Shown: in pieces, positions 37,654-49,059 of the stretch
Layout: the number at the start of each line of letters is the position of its first letter
Position numbering within the stretch: position 1 is the stretch's first letter
NCBI GenBank assembly: GCA_051453625.1
Contig: JBOZIK010000001.1
Location: forward strand, 160,534,625 to 160,598,624
DNA length: 64,000 nt
Reading direction: 5' to 3'
Source of the DNA: Welwitschia mirabilis
Taxonomy: Eukaryota; Gnetophyta; Gnetopsida; Welwitschiales
Translations under genes and position numbers: made by a program
Notes under the pieces: model-generated
Told to the model about the DNA's origin: nothing
What the model saw: the letters and a program-made list of their open reading frames with translations, nothing else
The model's database searches: none

Positions 37654-37661
37654 TATAAAGG
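37654..37661 (+). promoter_or_regulatory. C3 5' LTR candidate TATA box
   Basis: TATAAAGG followed by catga is conserved at 44605-44612 in the 3' LTR, after the shared word catctcttaaa. Confidence 0.45.
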
Positions 37662-38087
37662 CATGATATGATAAAACACATTTAAGAAATATAAGGCATA
37701 CAATGAACAAGTATTGAATAAAGGAAATGAATTCATGAGGGATTCTAAGTACTCATGAAGGATCAAACTATCATTTTCAAGGAACTCTTAACATCTACAT
37801 CATTCGTTCTTTAGATCCTACATCATTGCCTCATTCTATAGAAATCATGCCAATGATGATAATAAGAAACTTAAGATTCCTTTAAAAAATCATAATTTAG
37901 ACTTGTTTTTGTATTTATTCATTAGATCTTATATTTTTGAACTATATCATTCTTGAATATTATTATAATTCTATTCTTAAAACATCAAAACTAAAGGACC
38001 ACTTACTAGGATTTCTTGTTGTAAGGCAACCCTTGTATGGATGTGCTTTAAGAAGTGTTTGTGAGCACTTGTTTTGTTGCATTATTA

Positions 38088-38392
38088 ATTTTCCTTGAGG
38101 GGAATAGATTTTTACCTTACAATAAGCATCTTGTATTATGATAGTTGTTATATTCACATTTTTTATTTTCCTTAAGGAAAAGAGATTCTTACCTTATGAG
38201 GAAAATTTTACCTTGTAGTTGTACCTATGTGCACATGGTTCTTCCTGAGAGAAAGAGTTTTCTACCTTACAAGGAGCATCTCATCTTATGGTTATTTCTA
38301 TGAGCACATTGTTGGCTTTCCTTAAGGAAAAGATAGTATTGCCTTATGAGGAGAATCTCATATTATCATAAGATTGGTATTAAGGCCATACC
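38088..38392 (+). repeat. C3 5' LTR internal tandem repeat, about 4 x 76 bp
   Basis: Units start near 38089, 38166, 38240 and 38317. Each opens with a palindrome-like ttttccttaagg(g)aaa core, then taccttatgaggagcatct and a cctatgagcacat-type end. The 3' LTR holds four matching units (45014-45300). The C4 LTR holds one. Confidence 0.8.
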
Positions 38393-38583
38393 ACTATTCT
38401 TCATAAGTTAAAATATGTAGAGATTTGAGAGGAAGCTATCCTATTTGTGTGGATTTACCCAGATTGAAGAATCACATTATCTTAGTAATGTTTTTATTAT
38501 ACTATTTTTTAATTTTTAATTAATAAAAATTTTTATTTTATAAAATCATTCATCCCTCCCATCTGAGTTTAATGATCTTCAAG

Positions 38584-38595
38584 TGGTATCAGAGT
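38584..38595 (+). other. C3 primer-binding site
   Basis: tggtatcagagt, two bases after the LTR end, is nearly identical to the initiator Met tRNA-complementary site of copia elements. Confidence 0.9.
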
Positions 38596-38900
38596 AGGTA
38601 CTCATGAAAAGGAGTAACTTCCTTTATTAAACTATGGAAGGGATTCCATCTATTAGACCTCTATACTTAAATAAATGAATTATTCTTATTGAAAGATAGG
38701 GATGTAGGTTTACTTATAGTCATTTTAGTATTAGGTATGGTAAGTATATAAAAAGGATATATAGATCTTACAGAAACCTAATAGATTCTATAGGAAACAC
38801 CATCACATAAATCAAGCAAAGAAAAGATTAAAAAGTCAAATAGAAAGTAGCCTTTATGTATAATTCTAAAGTAAAAAATGCTCTTTATTCAACTTTAATA

Positions 38901-39830
38901 ATGGAGGATTTTAATATAATAGCAAGTAATAAAATGGCACAATAGATTTAGAACATTTTAGTTGAAAATTATGAAGGAACTTCTATTGTCGAGCAATAAA
39001 AGCTTCTAGTATGGACAAACCAATTTAATAATCTCTAAATAAATAATGAAGAGAGAGTTCTTTAATACTTTACAAGAATATACAACATTGTAAATGCAAT
39101 ACGTAACATTGATGAAATTTTTTCAAAGGCCAAGTTAATATAAAACATTATTAGATCTCTAACCCATAAATACATGTCCAATACTATAGCAATGAAAGAT
39201 CTAAGAGATATTAACTTCATGAAGATAGAATAACTTCAAAGTGCTCTAATTGCATATGAAATAAATCTCATACAATATTATGTCTTAAAAGGAAATCTTA
39301 TTTCTATTAAGACTAGTAAAAGTACAAAACAAAGTTAAAAAGAAAAAGTAAAGAAAGAACTAGAAGAAAATGACTCTAAAGATGAAATAGAGGAGGAACT
39401 TGCTCTGATCATAATGAGAATAAAAAGACTTATTTCATATAAGCACAACAAAAGGGAGAATTTCAAACATCATTATGACCTTGAGTCAAAACAAAGTATA
39501 AAGGTAATTCTTCTAGTAATACTTCTTTTACCTCTAAATTTGATGTTTCCATACTAGAACATTGGATACATGGAGGATAAGGACATATAGCCTCAAAATG
39601 TCCTAGTGCTAATAAAATGTAAGAAAAGAAATAAAAGAAAGAGATAAAAAAAAAAAGGAAATCCTTCCTCATAGGATGTGGTAATGATGAAAAAGAAACA
39701 AAAGTAGAAACGTCTAAATATGAAAAAGTTCATTCTTCCTATATGGCCATTGTACATCTTCAAGAAGAAGATGATGAGATAAAAGAAGAGTATGAATCAG
39801 AAAGTGAAGATGATACAGGTTTTTAGGTTT
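38901..39830 (+). pseudogene. C3 gag pseudogene
   Basis: ATG at 38901 (MEDFNIIASNKMAQ). A UBN2-type gag block reads FTRIYNIVNAIRNIDEIF near 39070-39125, then IIRSLTHKYMSNTIAMKDL near 39148-39205. The zinc knuckle near 39560-39600 is eroded: GHIASKCP remains but both first cysteines are gone. An acidic stretch (EEDDEIKEEYESESEDD) ends the frame near 39820. Many stops. Confidence 0.75.
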
Positions 39831-41000
39831 CAATCTATGAAATAAATATGATTTAAGTTTTAAAGAATTTTTTAAACTTAAAAAGGTACCAATTAAGATG
39901 AAAACATTACTTCATACTTGTAAAAAACCCTATGAATAAGAAAAGATTTCTTGTAATAAATTATCTTCTGAAAACTCAACTCTTAAATATGAGATTAGTA
40001 GACTAATAGGTGATTTGAATACAAGACAAGAACTATTAGACCAAAGAAATTTACCCAAGGGAGGAAATATTTAATAGTATTCTTAGAAAACATAGAAGCT
40101 CAAATAACAAAAGTGGCTTGAGATATAATAAAACCTCAACTAGAACTTTAGCCTTTTTATTTAACAAATAGAATTATAAGCCAAGGTATAAACATTTAAC
40201 ATTTACAAATAATATTATCTATTATTATTATCATGATTAGAGGCCATTATCAATATAAGTATTTAATGAAATTAAAAAAAAACAAGTATTATACTAATAG
40301 CACCAAGAGGCCTAGTAGAATGGTATAATGTCTTATGCAAGGTAAAGTAAGAAAAGTATGGATATAAAAATCAAAACTAAAACCTTTAGCATAAATTGTA
40401 GTAAAAGAAGTAAAAAACCATGCTTATTACATTGATAGTAGATTCTTAAGACATATGAATAAAGACAAATCCAACTTTACCACATTAGGGAAATAAGATA
40501 AAGGAGTGGTAACTTTTAAAGATAACATAGAAGCACTGACCAAAGGTCTTGGTACTATTAAAGGAGCTAATGTAATAGAAGTAAAGTATGTATTTTTTAA
40601 AGAATTTTTATAACATAATACTTTGAGTGTAAGTAAATTATGTGATGCAAATTTGTTTATTACCTTTATAAAATATGATTGTATTATTGGAGAACAAAAT
40701 TTAATAAAAGTTTTATTTACTAGTATAACAAAGTCAAATATTTATATTACTATTTTACAAGATATATCTAATAATGGAATCATGTATTTATTAAACAAAA
40801 TAGGTAAAGTAATGATATGGAATAGGAAGCCTAGATATGTAAAAAAAAGATCTACTTAAAATATTGTCTACAAAAGAAATGATAAGAGGATCTCCCAAGT
40901 TTAAAGGCATTGATAATCAAATCTATGAAATATGCACAAGCAAAAGCAGATAATGAAAGTCTTAAAAAGAAAAGGATTAAATACAGAAAAATAGCATAAT
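39831..41000 (+). pseudogene. C3 gag tail, protease and pre-integrase remnant
   Basis: The copia protease motif reads YYIDSRFLRHMNKDKSNFTT near 40426-40485. The catalytic Asp (40434-40436) is kept but the Gly of DSG is Arg (codon 40440-40442, a G-to-A change). The pre-integrase segment follows: LSVSKLCDANLF near 40624-40660 and a RGSPKFKGIDNQ block near 40880-40920, ending in EICTSK. Integrase does not follow. Confidence 0.75.
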
Positions 41001-41024
41001 AAAGATATCATGATACAACATACA

Positions 41025-41135
41025 ATATTGACAATCGACTTGGTGATGTATTTACAAAACTATTATATACTAAAAGTAATGTAAATTTATGCAAGAACTT
41101 AAGGACTTGGACTTACCCAATAAAGTAAGTTAATG
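41025..41135 (+). pseudogene. C3 RNase H C-terminal tail
   Basis: NIDNRLGDVFTKLLY at 41025-41070 corresponds to the QLADIFTKPL end of copia RNase H. It stands only about 100 bp after the pre-integrase block, so roughly 2.5 kb of pol is missing. Confidence 0.75.
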
Positions 41136-41289
41136 AGTAATATTATTTAAATCTGAACTTCACCTTGTATTTATCTATAAGTTGAGATTATGATTAAATA
41201 TAGCAAAATTAAATTTTGTGCATAATATTTTATTTTTTTGAAGTGATACTATTATGATAATGTCATTCATAGAAGTTTTGGTTTTAGAA

Positions 41290-41765
41290 ATTTTAATGAT
41301 AGACATCTTTAGTTTTTTATACATTTATTAAAGAGACATCATCAAATTTGTAGACATCTTTAAAGTAGATGTGTCAAGTTTTGTAGATGTATTTAAAGTT
41401 ATGTATGATTTTTAAAATTTACAAAATAAATATCTTTGAACTAGTAGACATCTTAATAGTAGAAAAAATAATTAGAAAAATTTTAATAGTAGATGTCTTT
41501 AATGGAGTAAACATTTACTTTTTTTGTTTTATATGTCTTTTAGTAGGTATATGTTTGTTTGGTACTATTGTAGAAATAAAAAATTCACCAAAATATGGTT
41601 TTGACCCTTTTAATTTGGAGAAGGTGCTACCAAATCTCATTTTTAGGTCTCCACTCAATAGGTATCTCTCTTAGAGCACTACTTAGGGCTAATATTCTTA
41701 ACTTTTTGTAGAAATATTTATTCATTTTAGAAGACATCTTTATAGTTAGAAAGGATAGATGCTAT
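41290..41765 (+). promoter_or_regulatory. C3 AGACATCT cluster upstream of the extra ORF
   Basis: AGACATCT or its reverse complement AGATGTCT occurs five times here, for example tagacatcttt near 41301 and tagatgtctttaa near 41490. The same octamer is repeated in both C3 LTRs and in C4 50846-51246. Regulatory function is inferred. Confidence 0.4.
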
Positions 41766-41879
41766 TTTTTTTCAAGTGCTCGTTTTAGTTATTTATTGTA
41801 TTTTTAGTTATTTATTATTCATATTTCTATTGATATTTTAAAAATGATTAGAATAAATTCTACTATGCTTCAATAAGTA

Positions 41880-43345
41880 AAGAATAAGCATCAAGACCTT
41901 AGAAATCTCAGTATGAGCCTCAACTTTATGATGAGATGGCTACAAGAAGGTATAGAACTTGGAAAAAAAAAAAACTCTATGGTTCTAAAAAGAAAACTTG
42001 GATTCCAAAGATAATAAAAATATCTTCTTATAGATTACTTCTCTTAGCTTAGATGAAAAATTATTATTGAGTTAGATTAATGTATACTAGATATAGTGGT
42101 GAGGAAATTCTATACCAACATCTACAAGATAGATGATAACATAAGAGCCGTTTAGACTCAGGTTAAGAGTGCTTTATTACATATTACTTTTAGTTTTATT
42201 AATTTAGAACTTAAATTATTTCAAACTCCCTCAATTATTTGTGCAATCCTTCAAAAGATATCTTTACTTTAAGAGCTATCAATGTGTCATAGAGCACTAT
42301 GAGCAATATTTTATTTGAACATGCTAGGATGAAATTTATATAAAATATTAAGCATAAAGACATAATTTATTATTCTTTCATACTTAATTTAATTATGTTT
42401 GATAATATTTTAGTTAGATATGGTAATTATAGTTATTATAAATTAATGCAGACTTTTATTGTGTTTTGTTTACTTACTAGTTTAAAGATAGATTTGTGCT
42501 TTATCTTGTGCATGGACATCATTACAATATTTCATAAGGGTCTAACTTTGGGTCATCCTTATCTTATTAGTTTAATTAGTAGTAGTGCTAGCATAATATT
42601 TTCTTAGATAAATCTTATCCATCTAAAGAAATCTCTAACTGAGTTTAATGAAAAACGATAATTGCTACCATCAAGTAAGGGCATGAGAAAGAGGCCATCA
42701 CAATTTCAGAGATCTTACTCCACTGCTATACAAATTTCATCATCCATTAAGAAGGAAATAAAGATAATAGTAAAAATAGTTGAAAAAATTAATAGAAAAT
42801 TATTGAGATTAAATAAATACAAATCCACTACTAGTGAGGGAAAAGCACCAATAGAGAGTTGGGAATTCGTGAGGACTCCCACATGGATAGGCTTTGAAGA
42901 CAAGTCATAAAAAGAGGCATATTTAGCTTCATGAGAAAAGGTTACGACTCAAGAATAGTTGAATATAGTAATTGTACAAAGTTATTAGAAGATAATTCAT
43001 AATTTTAGAGGTAGCATTAGACTTCCACATAATCATAGATGCAAGGGGAATAGCATGTTGTACATCCTTTATAGAGGTAGAAGAAGATAAAGTTAGAGAT
43101 CTCATATGTTCAACATCTTATCTTCCATTGGCCATGTTACAAGATATTAATTTATCATCCTACTCAGCCATCTTAATCTTCTAGACCCTCATCACCATCA
43201 CATATACCACTCCACCTCCACTACATATGCCTTTCCCACCTCCATCTCAAACAGAGTCTCTTCATGAACCACCACTTACCACTGTTCTAGTACCACCATT
43301 ATTTGCAAAGACCACCATAGCTATCTTTTTTGGGATGTTCATCAC
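41880..43345 (+). pseudogene. C3 extra ORF after pol (Transposase_32-like) with Pro-rich end
   Basis: Broken coding region. Recognisable parts: VRKFYTNIYKIDDNIRAV near 42087-42150, resembling the REFYANL block of plant transposon-associated proteins, then VFCLLTSLKIDLCFILCMDI and KGLTLGHPYLISLI at 42458-42581, the counterpart of the L-L-T-G-K-x-I-N and LPYxxLIT blocks. A Pro-rich stretch (TPPPLHMPFPPPSQ) lies near 43207-43252. C4 has the same layout on the reverse strand (Pro-rich end near 49400-49470). I assign the domain family only by resemblance; function unknown. Confidence 0.55.
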
Positions 43346-43888
43346 TTCTTAAACATATTAATATATGATAAGACATCTCTATAAGGGCTTAGATGAAACC
43401 TATTAACATTTTTTTAGGAAGCACTACACTTTGTTAACCACATCTTCATCATCAAATGCCATTAATACCACTCTTGATTACTTGGTACACATTATCATGT
43501 CTTACCATTTCTACTAGTATTGTTATTTAGCACATTTTCATTGTTGTTAGTTTACTTTGTTAATGTCATTTCCTCTTGGTACATTATTATGATCTTTAAT
43601 ATTATGTATTGATTGATAAACTCTTAATGCTATGCTCTAATTTTATTATTAGCCATTACGATTACATTTTTCTACATCAATTATAAATTTTACTAAATGG
43701 AATTATAAAATATTTTTAAGCATTTCTTAGTATCTTTACATGTTTTTTAAATGTTTAAAATCATGATATTTTTAATATTATTATAAAATATGATTATATG
43801 CTTATTTTCTTGAATATAAATATCTCAAATTTAATTGATTAAATGCAATGGCACTAATGTGATTTACCAAGTTTTGGATATCATTAAC

Positions 43889-43899
43889 AAGGGAAAGAT
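43889..43899 (+). other. C3 polypurine tract
   Basis: aagggaaagat directly before the LTR start tgttgg. Confidence 0.75.
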
Positions 43900-45514
43900 T
43901 GTTGGTTATTCTAGTTTTGATGATTTTACTTATCAAATATTTTATGTCATTATGAAGATAGTTTAATGCAAAGAAAATCAAATCACAAATAGCATAAGTC
44001 AATGTTAGATCTTTAATATAATATCTAACAAAAAGCTTAAAATTGAAAATGCAAAACTAGTTAACTAAAGATGTCTATAATATGGAAGACACTACATATA
44101 TATTTGAAAGACATCTATGGTAAAGACATCTATAGCTTAAATACATATATGAGATACTAAGTTTGCAAACGAGATAAAATACAACTATCTCAATAAAGAT
44201 AACTATGCTAAAAGATGAATCTGACATAGATTAAATACATCTATAGTTTGAAGACATCTATGCTAAACTAAAGAAATACTATAGTTATTTTTTACTTTAA
44301 TAATTATTTTATTTCATAGTAAAGTTATCACGTTTTGCATCATAAATTCATGACTATAGAGGATCAAGAGTAATATAATTCAATTTTTATTAAGTTTTGA
44401 TTACTTTGGATAAAGACGTTTATCATGTGAAGACATCTAACTATTAGTAGATGTCTATAATTTTGAAGACATCTTGTATTAAGCTTCACATCAAATTAAA
44501 TGAAAAATTTGTGTCAATGCCTAAACACTCCTATCCATTACACCATGGTTACAAATTTTATATGGCTACTATCTGAGGTTAAATAGCTAGCATCTCTTAA
44601 ATAGTATAAAGGCATGACATTACAGAACACATCTAATGAATCTAAGACATACAATAAATAGATCTTAAATAAAGGAAATGAATGCACAAGTGATTGGAAC
44701 TACTCATGAAGGATTAAACTATCATTTGTAAGGAACTCTTAACATCTACATCATTCATTCTTTATATCCTACATCATTACATCATTCTATACCACATATG
44801 ATAATGATGAGAAGGAACTCAAGATTTCTTTAAAAACTCATTATTCAAGCTTGTTACTGTATTTCTCTATTGGATCTTATATTTTTGGACTATATTACTC
44901 TTCTTTTAATATCAAAACTCAAGGATCCCTTATTAGGATTCCTCATTGTAAGACAACCTTTATATAGGTGTATTTTAAGAAGTGTCTATGAAAACTTGTG
45001 TTATTGCATTGTTGATTTTCCCTTAGAGGAAAAGGTTGCTATCTTTTGAGGAGCATTTCACATTGTGGTAGTACTTGTATGCATAGTTTTTACTTTTCTT
45101 AAGAGGGATAATTTGCTACCTTATAAGGAGAACCTCACCTTAAGTTTGTGCTTATAAACACATTGTTAGTTTTCGCTAAGGGGAAGAGTTTACTATCTTA
45201 TGAGGAGTACCTTATCTCATGGTTGTACCTATGATTACATTCTTGGTTTTCCCTAAGAAGAATAAAGTGATTCCTTGTAAGGAGACTCTCATATTATTGT
45301 AATAATGGTGATTAGCCCAAATCACTATTCTTTATAGGTTAAATAATATCCAAAGGTACTAGAAGAAGCTACTCTTTATGAGTAAATGTATGCAGGTTAG
45401 GGAACCATGTTATCTCAGTAAGGTGTTTATTATATTATTTTTTAATTTTCTATTAGTGAAATTTTTATTTGATAAAAATCATTCACCCCTCCCCTATGAG
45501 TTTAATAATTCTCA
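43900..45514 (+). repeat. C3 3' LTR, 1615 bp
   Basis: Starts tgttggttattctag, ends attctca. AGACATCT/AGATGTCT occurs seven times between about 44060 and 44480. TATAAAGG at 44605-44612. Four 76-bp units at 45014-45300. Confidence 0.9.
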
Positions 45515-45859
45515 ATTGTAATCTCATCTCTTAGTTTTATTCATTCATTTTATCATCTAAAATAAAAGCATTTGTCCTCTATAACAAAGAAACTACTTAA
45601 GGACATATCATGTCTAGAGCACTCATTTTATTAATTAACTCTTTTTAAAAGTTAAGTTTTCTTTTTTAAGGATATGTTTCGACTTACAAAGAGTAGCCCA
45701 TGGAGTAAAATTAGTATGTTCATATCTAAAATTGACTTATACATATTACACAGTTCCATAGTAGAGTGGGAGTTGTTAAGATAGAGAGGACCAATGAAAG
45801 TAGAGAAAAAAATATTAATAAAACCTATAAATAATTTCAACCCTAAGATAATCACTTGT
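45515..45859. other. Short AT-rich stretch between C3 and LINE tail
   Basis: No motif seen. It could be the LINE 3' untranslated end, but a poly-A/T tail is not evident. Confidence 0.35.
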
Positions 45860-47173
45860 CAATAACATAAGGAAAAAAATAATTAAAAAGAAAAAATCTA
45901 GTAGCCTATGTAATCCCTTTTTAAAGAATTTTCATAAATCTATTTGAGCTTTCATGACCACATATCATAAATAAACTACTATTAGGATTTTCACTTTTAT
46001 TTTAACTATGAATCCATTAAAGGATTTATCATTATTTCATTCTTGATAATAACATTTCTAGATAAAATTCAAACTCTTTAAGAAAATAATATGCCAAACT
46101 ATCTTTACATTAGTATCAATCATATCTTGAAGTAAAATATCTTGAGAGAAAAAATGAGTTTTAAAATGAATTAAACATTACAACTAACTCCATGAATTCA
46201 TCATTAAATTACAATCTCAAAAGATGTATTAAAAATTATCTTTACTTTGGCAAATAGAATAACTAAGTTGACTAATTTCTATGTATTACAGATTAAGACC
46301 AATAGGATAGACATGATCAATAACATATCAAATAAAAACTTTATGTTTTGATTAGGCCTTAAAATTCTAGAAAGCATGAAATAGCTCATTTTATTTTTTC
46401 TGATACATGTTATAATTTCATTTACTATTCACTAGTAGTTGGGTATACTAAAAATTGCTAAAATCATACTTAAGCCTTTTAAACAAAAAAGTTACATAAA
46501 GTAGTATGATCTATCTCTTTCCAACCCTTACAATTTATCAATCCATCATGCTTCATCATAATATTTTTTATATGTTTAATCATAATAAGTCTAGATTTTA
46601 AATCTTTTATTTGGTTTCAAAATATTATTATGTAATATTATAATGAACATCATTACAAGATATAAGTTAACAAAAATAAATTAAATCAAAATTTACCAAT
46701 ATATTAACTTTGTTTTAAAAGTGAATGCCAAGAAGTTTGTTATCAATATTTAAGGATAAAGATCATTACGAAGAATGACCATAAAGATTGTTAAGAGTGA
46801 TTTTATTAGGATTTAATGAAAAGTAGTCTTTGATATTTTACTAGAAGTTTTAAATTTGTTAAAAAATATGAGAGTTTTTAATCTAAAGTTTAATAGATAA
46901 AAACACAAATGAATTCCATATTATCTTTGTAAAAAATCAGGCTTTCTATTAGAAAAATTATATCTAAATAATATTTTCTATGTTTCTTTACCCTTTAAAA
47001 ATATAATGATCTATTTATTTACTAAGATAAAAAACCTTAAGGTTATAAGGAAGGGATTCCTAAGCTACCACACTTCTCAGTCTAATGATAAGTGATCTAA
47101 GCTATTCTATGGAAAATATTATGGTGGTTGGGACTTTTTTCATAAGTAACATCAAAGAATCTTATTAACAAAT
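45860..47173 (-). pseudogene. LINE (non-LTR) retrotransposon 3' part with RT zinc-binding region
   Basis: Reverse-strand translation shows a GLGIPSL block near 47080, as found after the RT palm of plant LINEs. About 800 bp later comes a zf-RVT-like segment: KVFI, YVIDHVYPIGLNL, then ICQSKDNF and DCNL near 46180-46370. The first Cys and the His of the zf-RVT pattern are lost. Downstream, IIFLKSLNFI and FNGFIVKIKVKILIV (about 45950-46090) resemble the usual C-terminal tail. The upstream part is cut by C4 at 47174. Heavily mutated. Confidence 0.5.
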
Positions 47174-48616
47174 TGAGGATCGTTAAACATATGGAGAGGG
47201 ATGAATGAGTTTTAAAAATAAAAATTTCAACTAAAATCAATTAAAAATGCATAGTAGAGATCTTACTAATTGAATGTGGTTTCCCAACCTAGGTACATCT
47301 ACATACATAGGGTTGATTTCCTTCACACCTCTAGATATCTTAACATGTAAAACTTGTGGTTTTGAAGCATTATCAATCTTACATACAAAAGAGATATGCC
47401 TCATAAGGCAGCAATATTTTCCCCTTAATGATTACAATGGATTAAAATTAGTTTGTGCTTTCAAGAACTCAAGGAATCATATCTTATCTTATACTTTGAA
47501 ATCCTCAAGTAGGGAATCCTGAAGATGGTAATAGTTTATGGGCTAAAAAGAATGAATTCAATAATTAGATAGTCCTAAAATAAATTGCTAATAAATAATG
47601 CTCAGATAAAAACAAATAGCCTAAAAGATGTTACTTTGAGGGAATGCTTTGGTTATCCTTATTATATTCATCCACAAATATCTAAAATTAGAGTTATGTA
47701 GCTATGAGGGATAAAATGATCAAGAAATGTCTTTAATAAATGGTTCTCTCCATTAAGGACACAAAATTATTTTATGTGTAATATCAATGACTTAAAATAA
47801 GTAATCTCTTTCTCTTTCTACTTTTTCCTTTTATGCTTAAGCTTTTTTCTGATTCTTTACCCTAATCAAATAATTGTTTAAAAATTTTTAAATACCATAC
47901 ATGGATATCGAAGGTTAAGATTAACTAATTCAATGATTTCCACACCCATTCCCCCCCCACCCCACCTTCGTCTTCCCTCACCAATATTTTGGAATGGATG
48001 TCTTCGATATAGGAGACACCTCTATTAAGCAAATGTCTTCATTTTGAAAGATGTCTTTAGTTAAACAACCTAGATTTTAGTAATCCTTAAACTATAGTAT
48101 CTTTAATCCTGAGGTATCTAACCCTTAGGTATCACAAATTCATCATGTAAAACTTGCCTAGTCCCCTAGAATATAGGTAATTCATCATAGCATAATTGAA
48201 TTCTATTATCTCTTTGATTTTAGTATAGGTGTCTTTGATTTAACATTTTTAAATACTTGAAGGAGTATAAGGATATTTAATTTATGAGACTAATTTTACT
48301 TATTTTAACTCCTTTATTTAGTATAAATGTCTTTGTAATGATAGATGTCCTTTACCTATGTCAAATTTAGATTTAGCCTGAACATTTTAAATAAAGTACA
48401 TATCTTTATCATAGATATCTTTAAAACTATAGAAGTCTTTAGTTAATTTTTTTAATCCTTCATGAACAATGAGGTAAATATTCTATGAACTTTAAGCTTT
48501 AATTTTTAGCTAGCTTAATCCTAATTTACAACTTATGTATTCTCTAATATCCTATCTATGCATTGAACACATTACATTTGATAAGTGAAATCATTAAAAC
48601 TAGGATTTTACTAATA
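47174..48616 (-). repeat. C4 3' LTR, 1443 bp
   Basis: On the reverse strand it starts tattagtaaaatcctag and ends ...atcctca next to caaat (47169-47173). It aligns with C3 LTRs, for example tttaatgatttcacttatcaaat at the start and the gagggatgaatg word near the end. Only one 76-bp unit (about 47380-47440) is present. Confidence 0.83.
47945..47966 (-). other. G-run cluster in C4 LTR (possible G-quadruplex)
   Basis: The reverse strand holds runs of 4, 8 and 3 G within 22 bases, the only such G-rich tract in the window. It satisfies a four-tract G-quadruplex pattern if the long run is split. The C3 LTRs lack it at the matching place. Confidence 0.4.
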
Positions 48617-48632
48617 ATCTCCTCCTTTTTTA
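48617..48632 (-). other. C4 polypurine tract
   Basis: Reverse strand aaaaaaggaggagat directly precedes the LTR start. Confidence 0.75.
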
Positions 48633-49059
48633 TAATGTTTAAAACTTGACAAATCTCATTAGTGTAATCATGTCTAATTTACTAAAGATAACATTAATTT
48701 AAGATTAAAAATCATATATTACATGAGGCATTTAAAAATTTTAAAAAATAAAATTAATTTAAAAAGACATTGATAGTTATTACAAGATAGTATACTAGAA
48801 GTAGTGCTAATAAATGTAATTACCAAATACATGTCAAATCATAAGTTATACTACATATAAAAGGAGTTCAACAAGTAATAGATAATGATGAGAAATCATC
48901 ACAACATCATGATATATATGACAATACATTAAAGTGAGAATAAAAAATGATGTTACTCATAGGAATTCTAATCACTTAGCTTTAGTCCACATTCTTTAGA
49001 CTTAAATAGGATGTTTAATATGATATAATTTGATTTGTCCATCTTCTCCCTTTTTTAGA

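Larger units (their letters stand above)
36935..38581 (+). repeat. C3 5' LTR, 1647 bp
   Basis: Starts tattggtaaatctag (from TGTTGG), ends gatcttca. Aligns with the 3' LTR throughout. Contains reiterated AGACATCT words and a four-copy 76-bp repeat. Confidence 0.9.
36935..45514 (+). mobile_element. C3: second Ty1/copia family, pol core deleted
   Basis: LTRs of 1647 and 1615 bp flank primer site, gag, protease and pre-integrase, RNase H tail, extra ORF and purine tract. Integrase, RT and nearly all of RNase H are absent. Target copies are attat (36930-36934) and attgt (45515-45519), one transition apart. The same family as C4 on the other strand, and distinct from C1/C2 in LTR sequence. Lineage is probably also Sirevirus-like because of the extra ORF and LTR size. 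Confidence 0.88.

Noticed and set aside
41387-41674. 95-codon open frame with hydrophobic stretches in C3
   Set aside because: It lies in the AGACATCT repeat region before the extra ORF and has no match in the equivalent C4 region. Hydrophobicity follows from T-richness.
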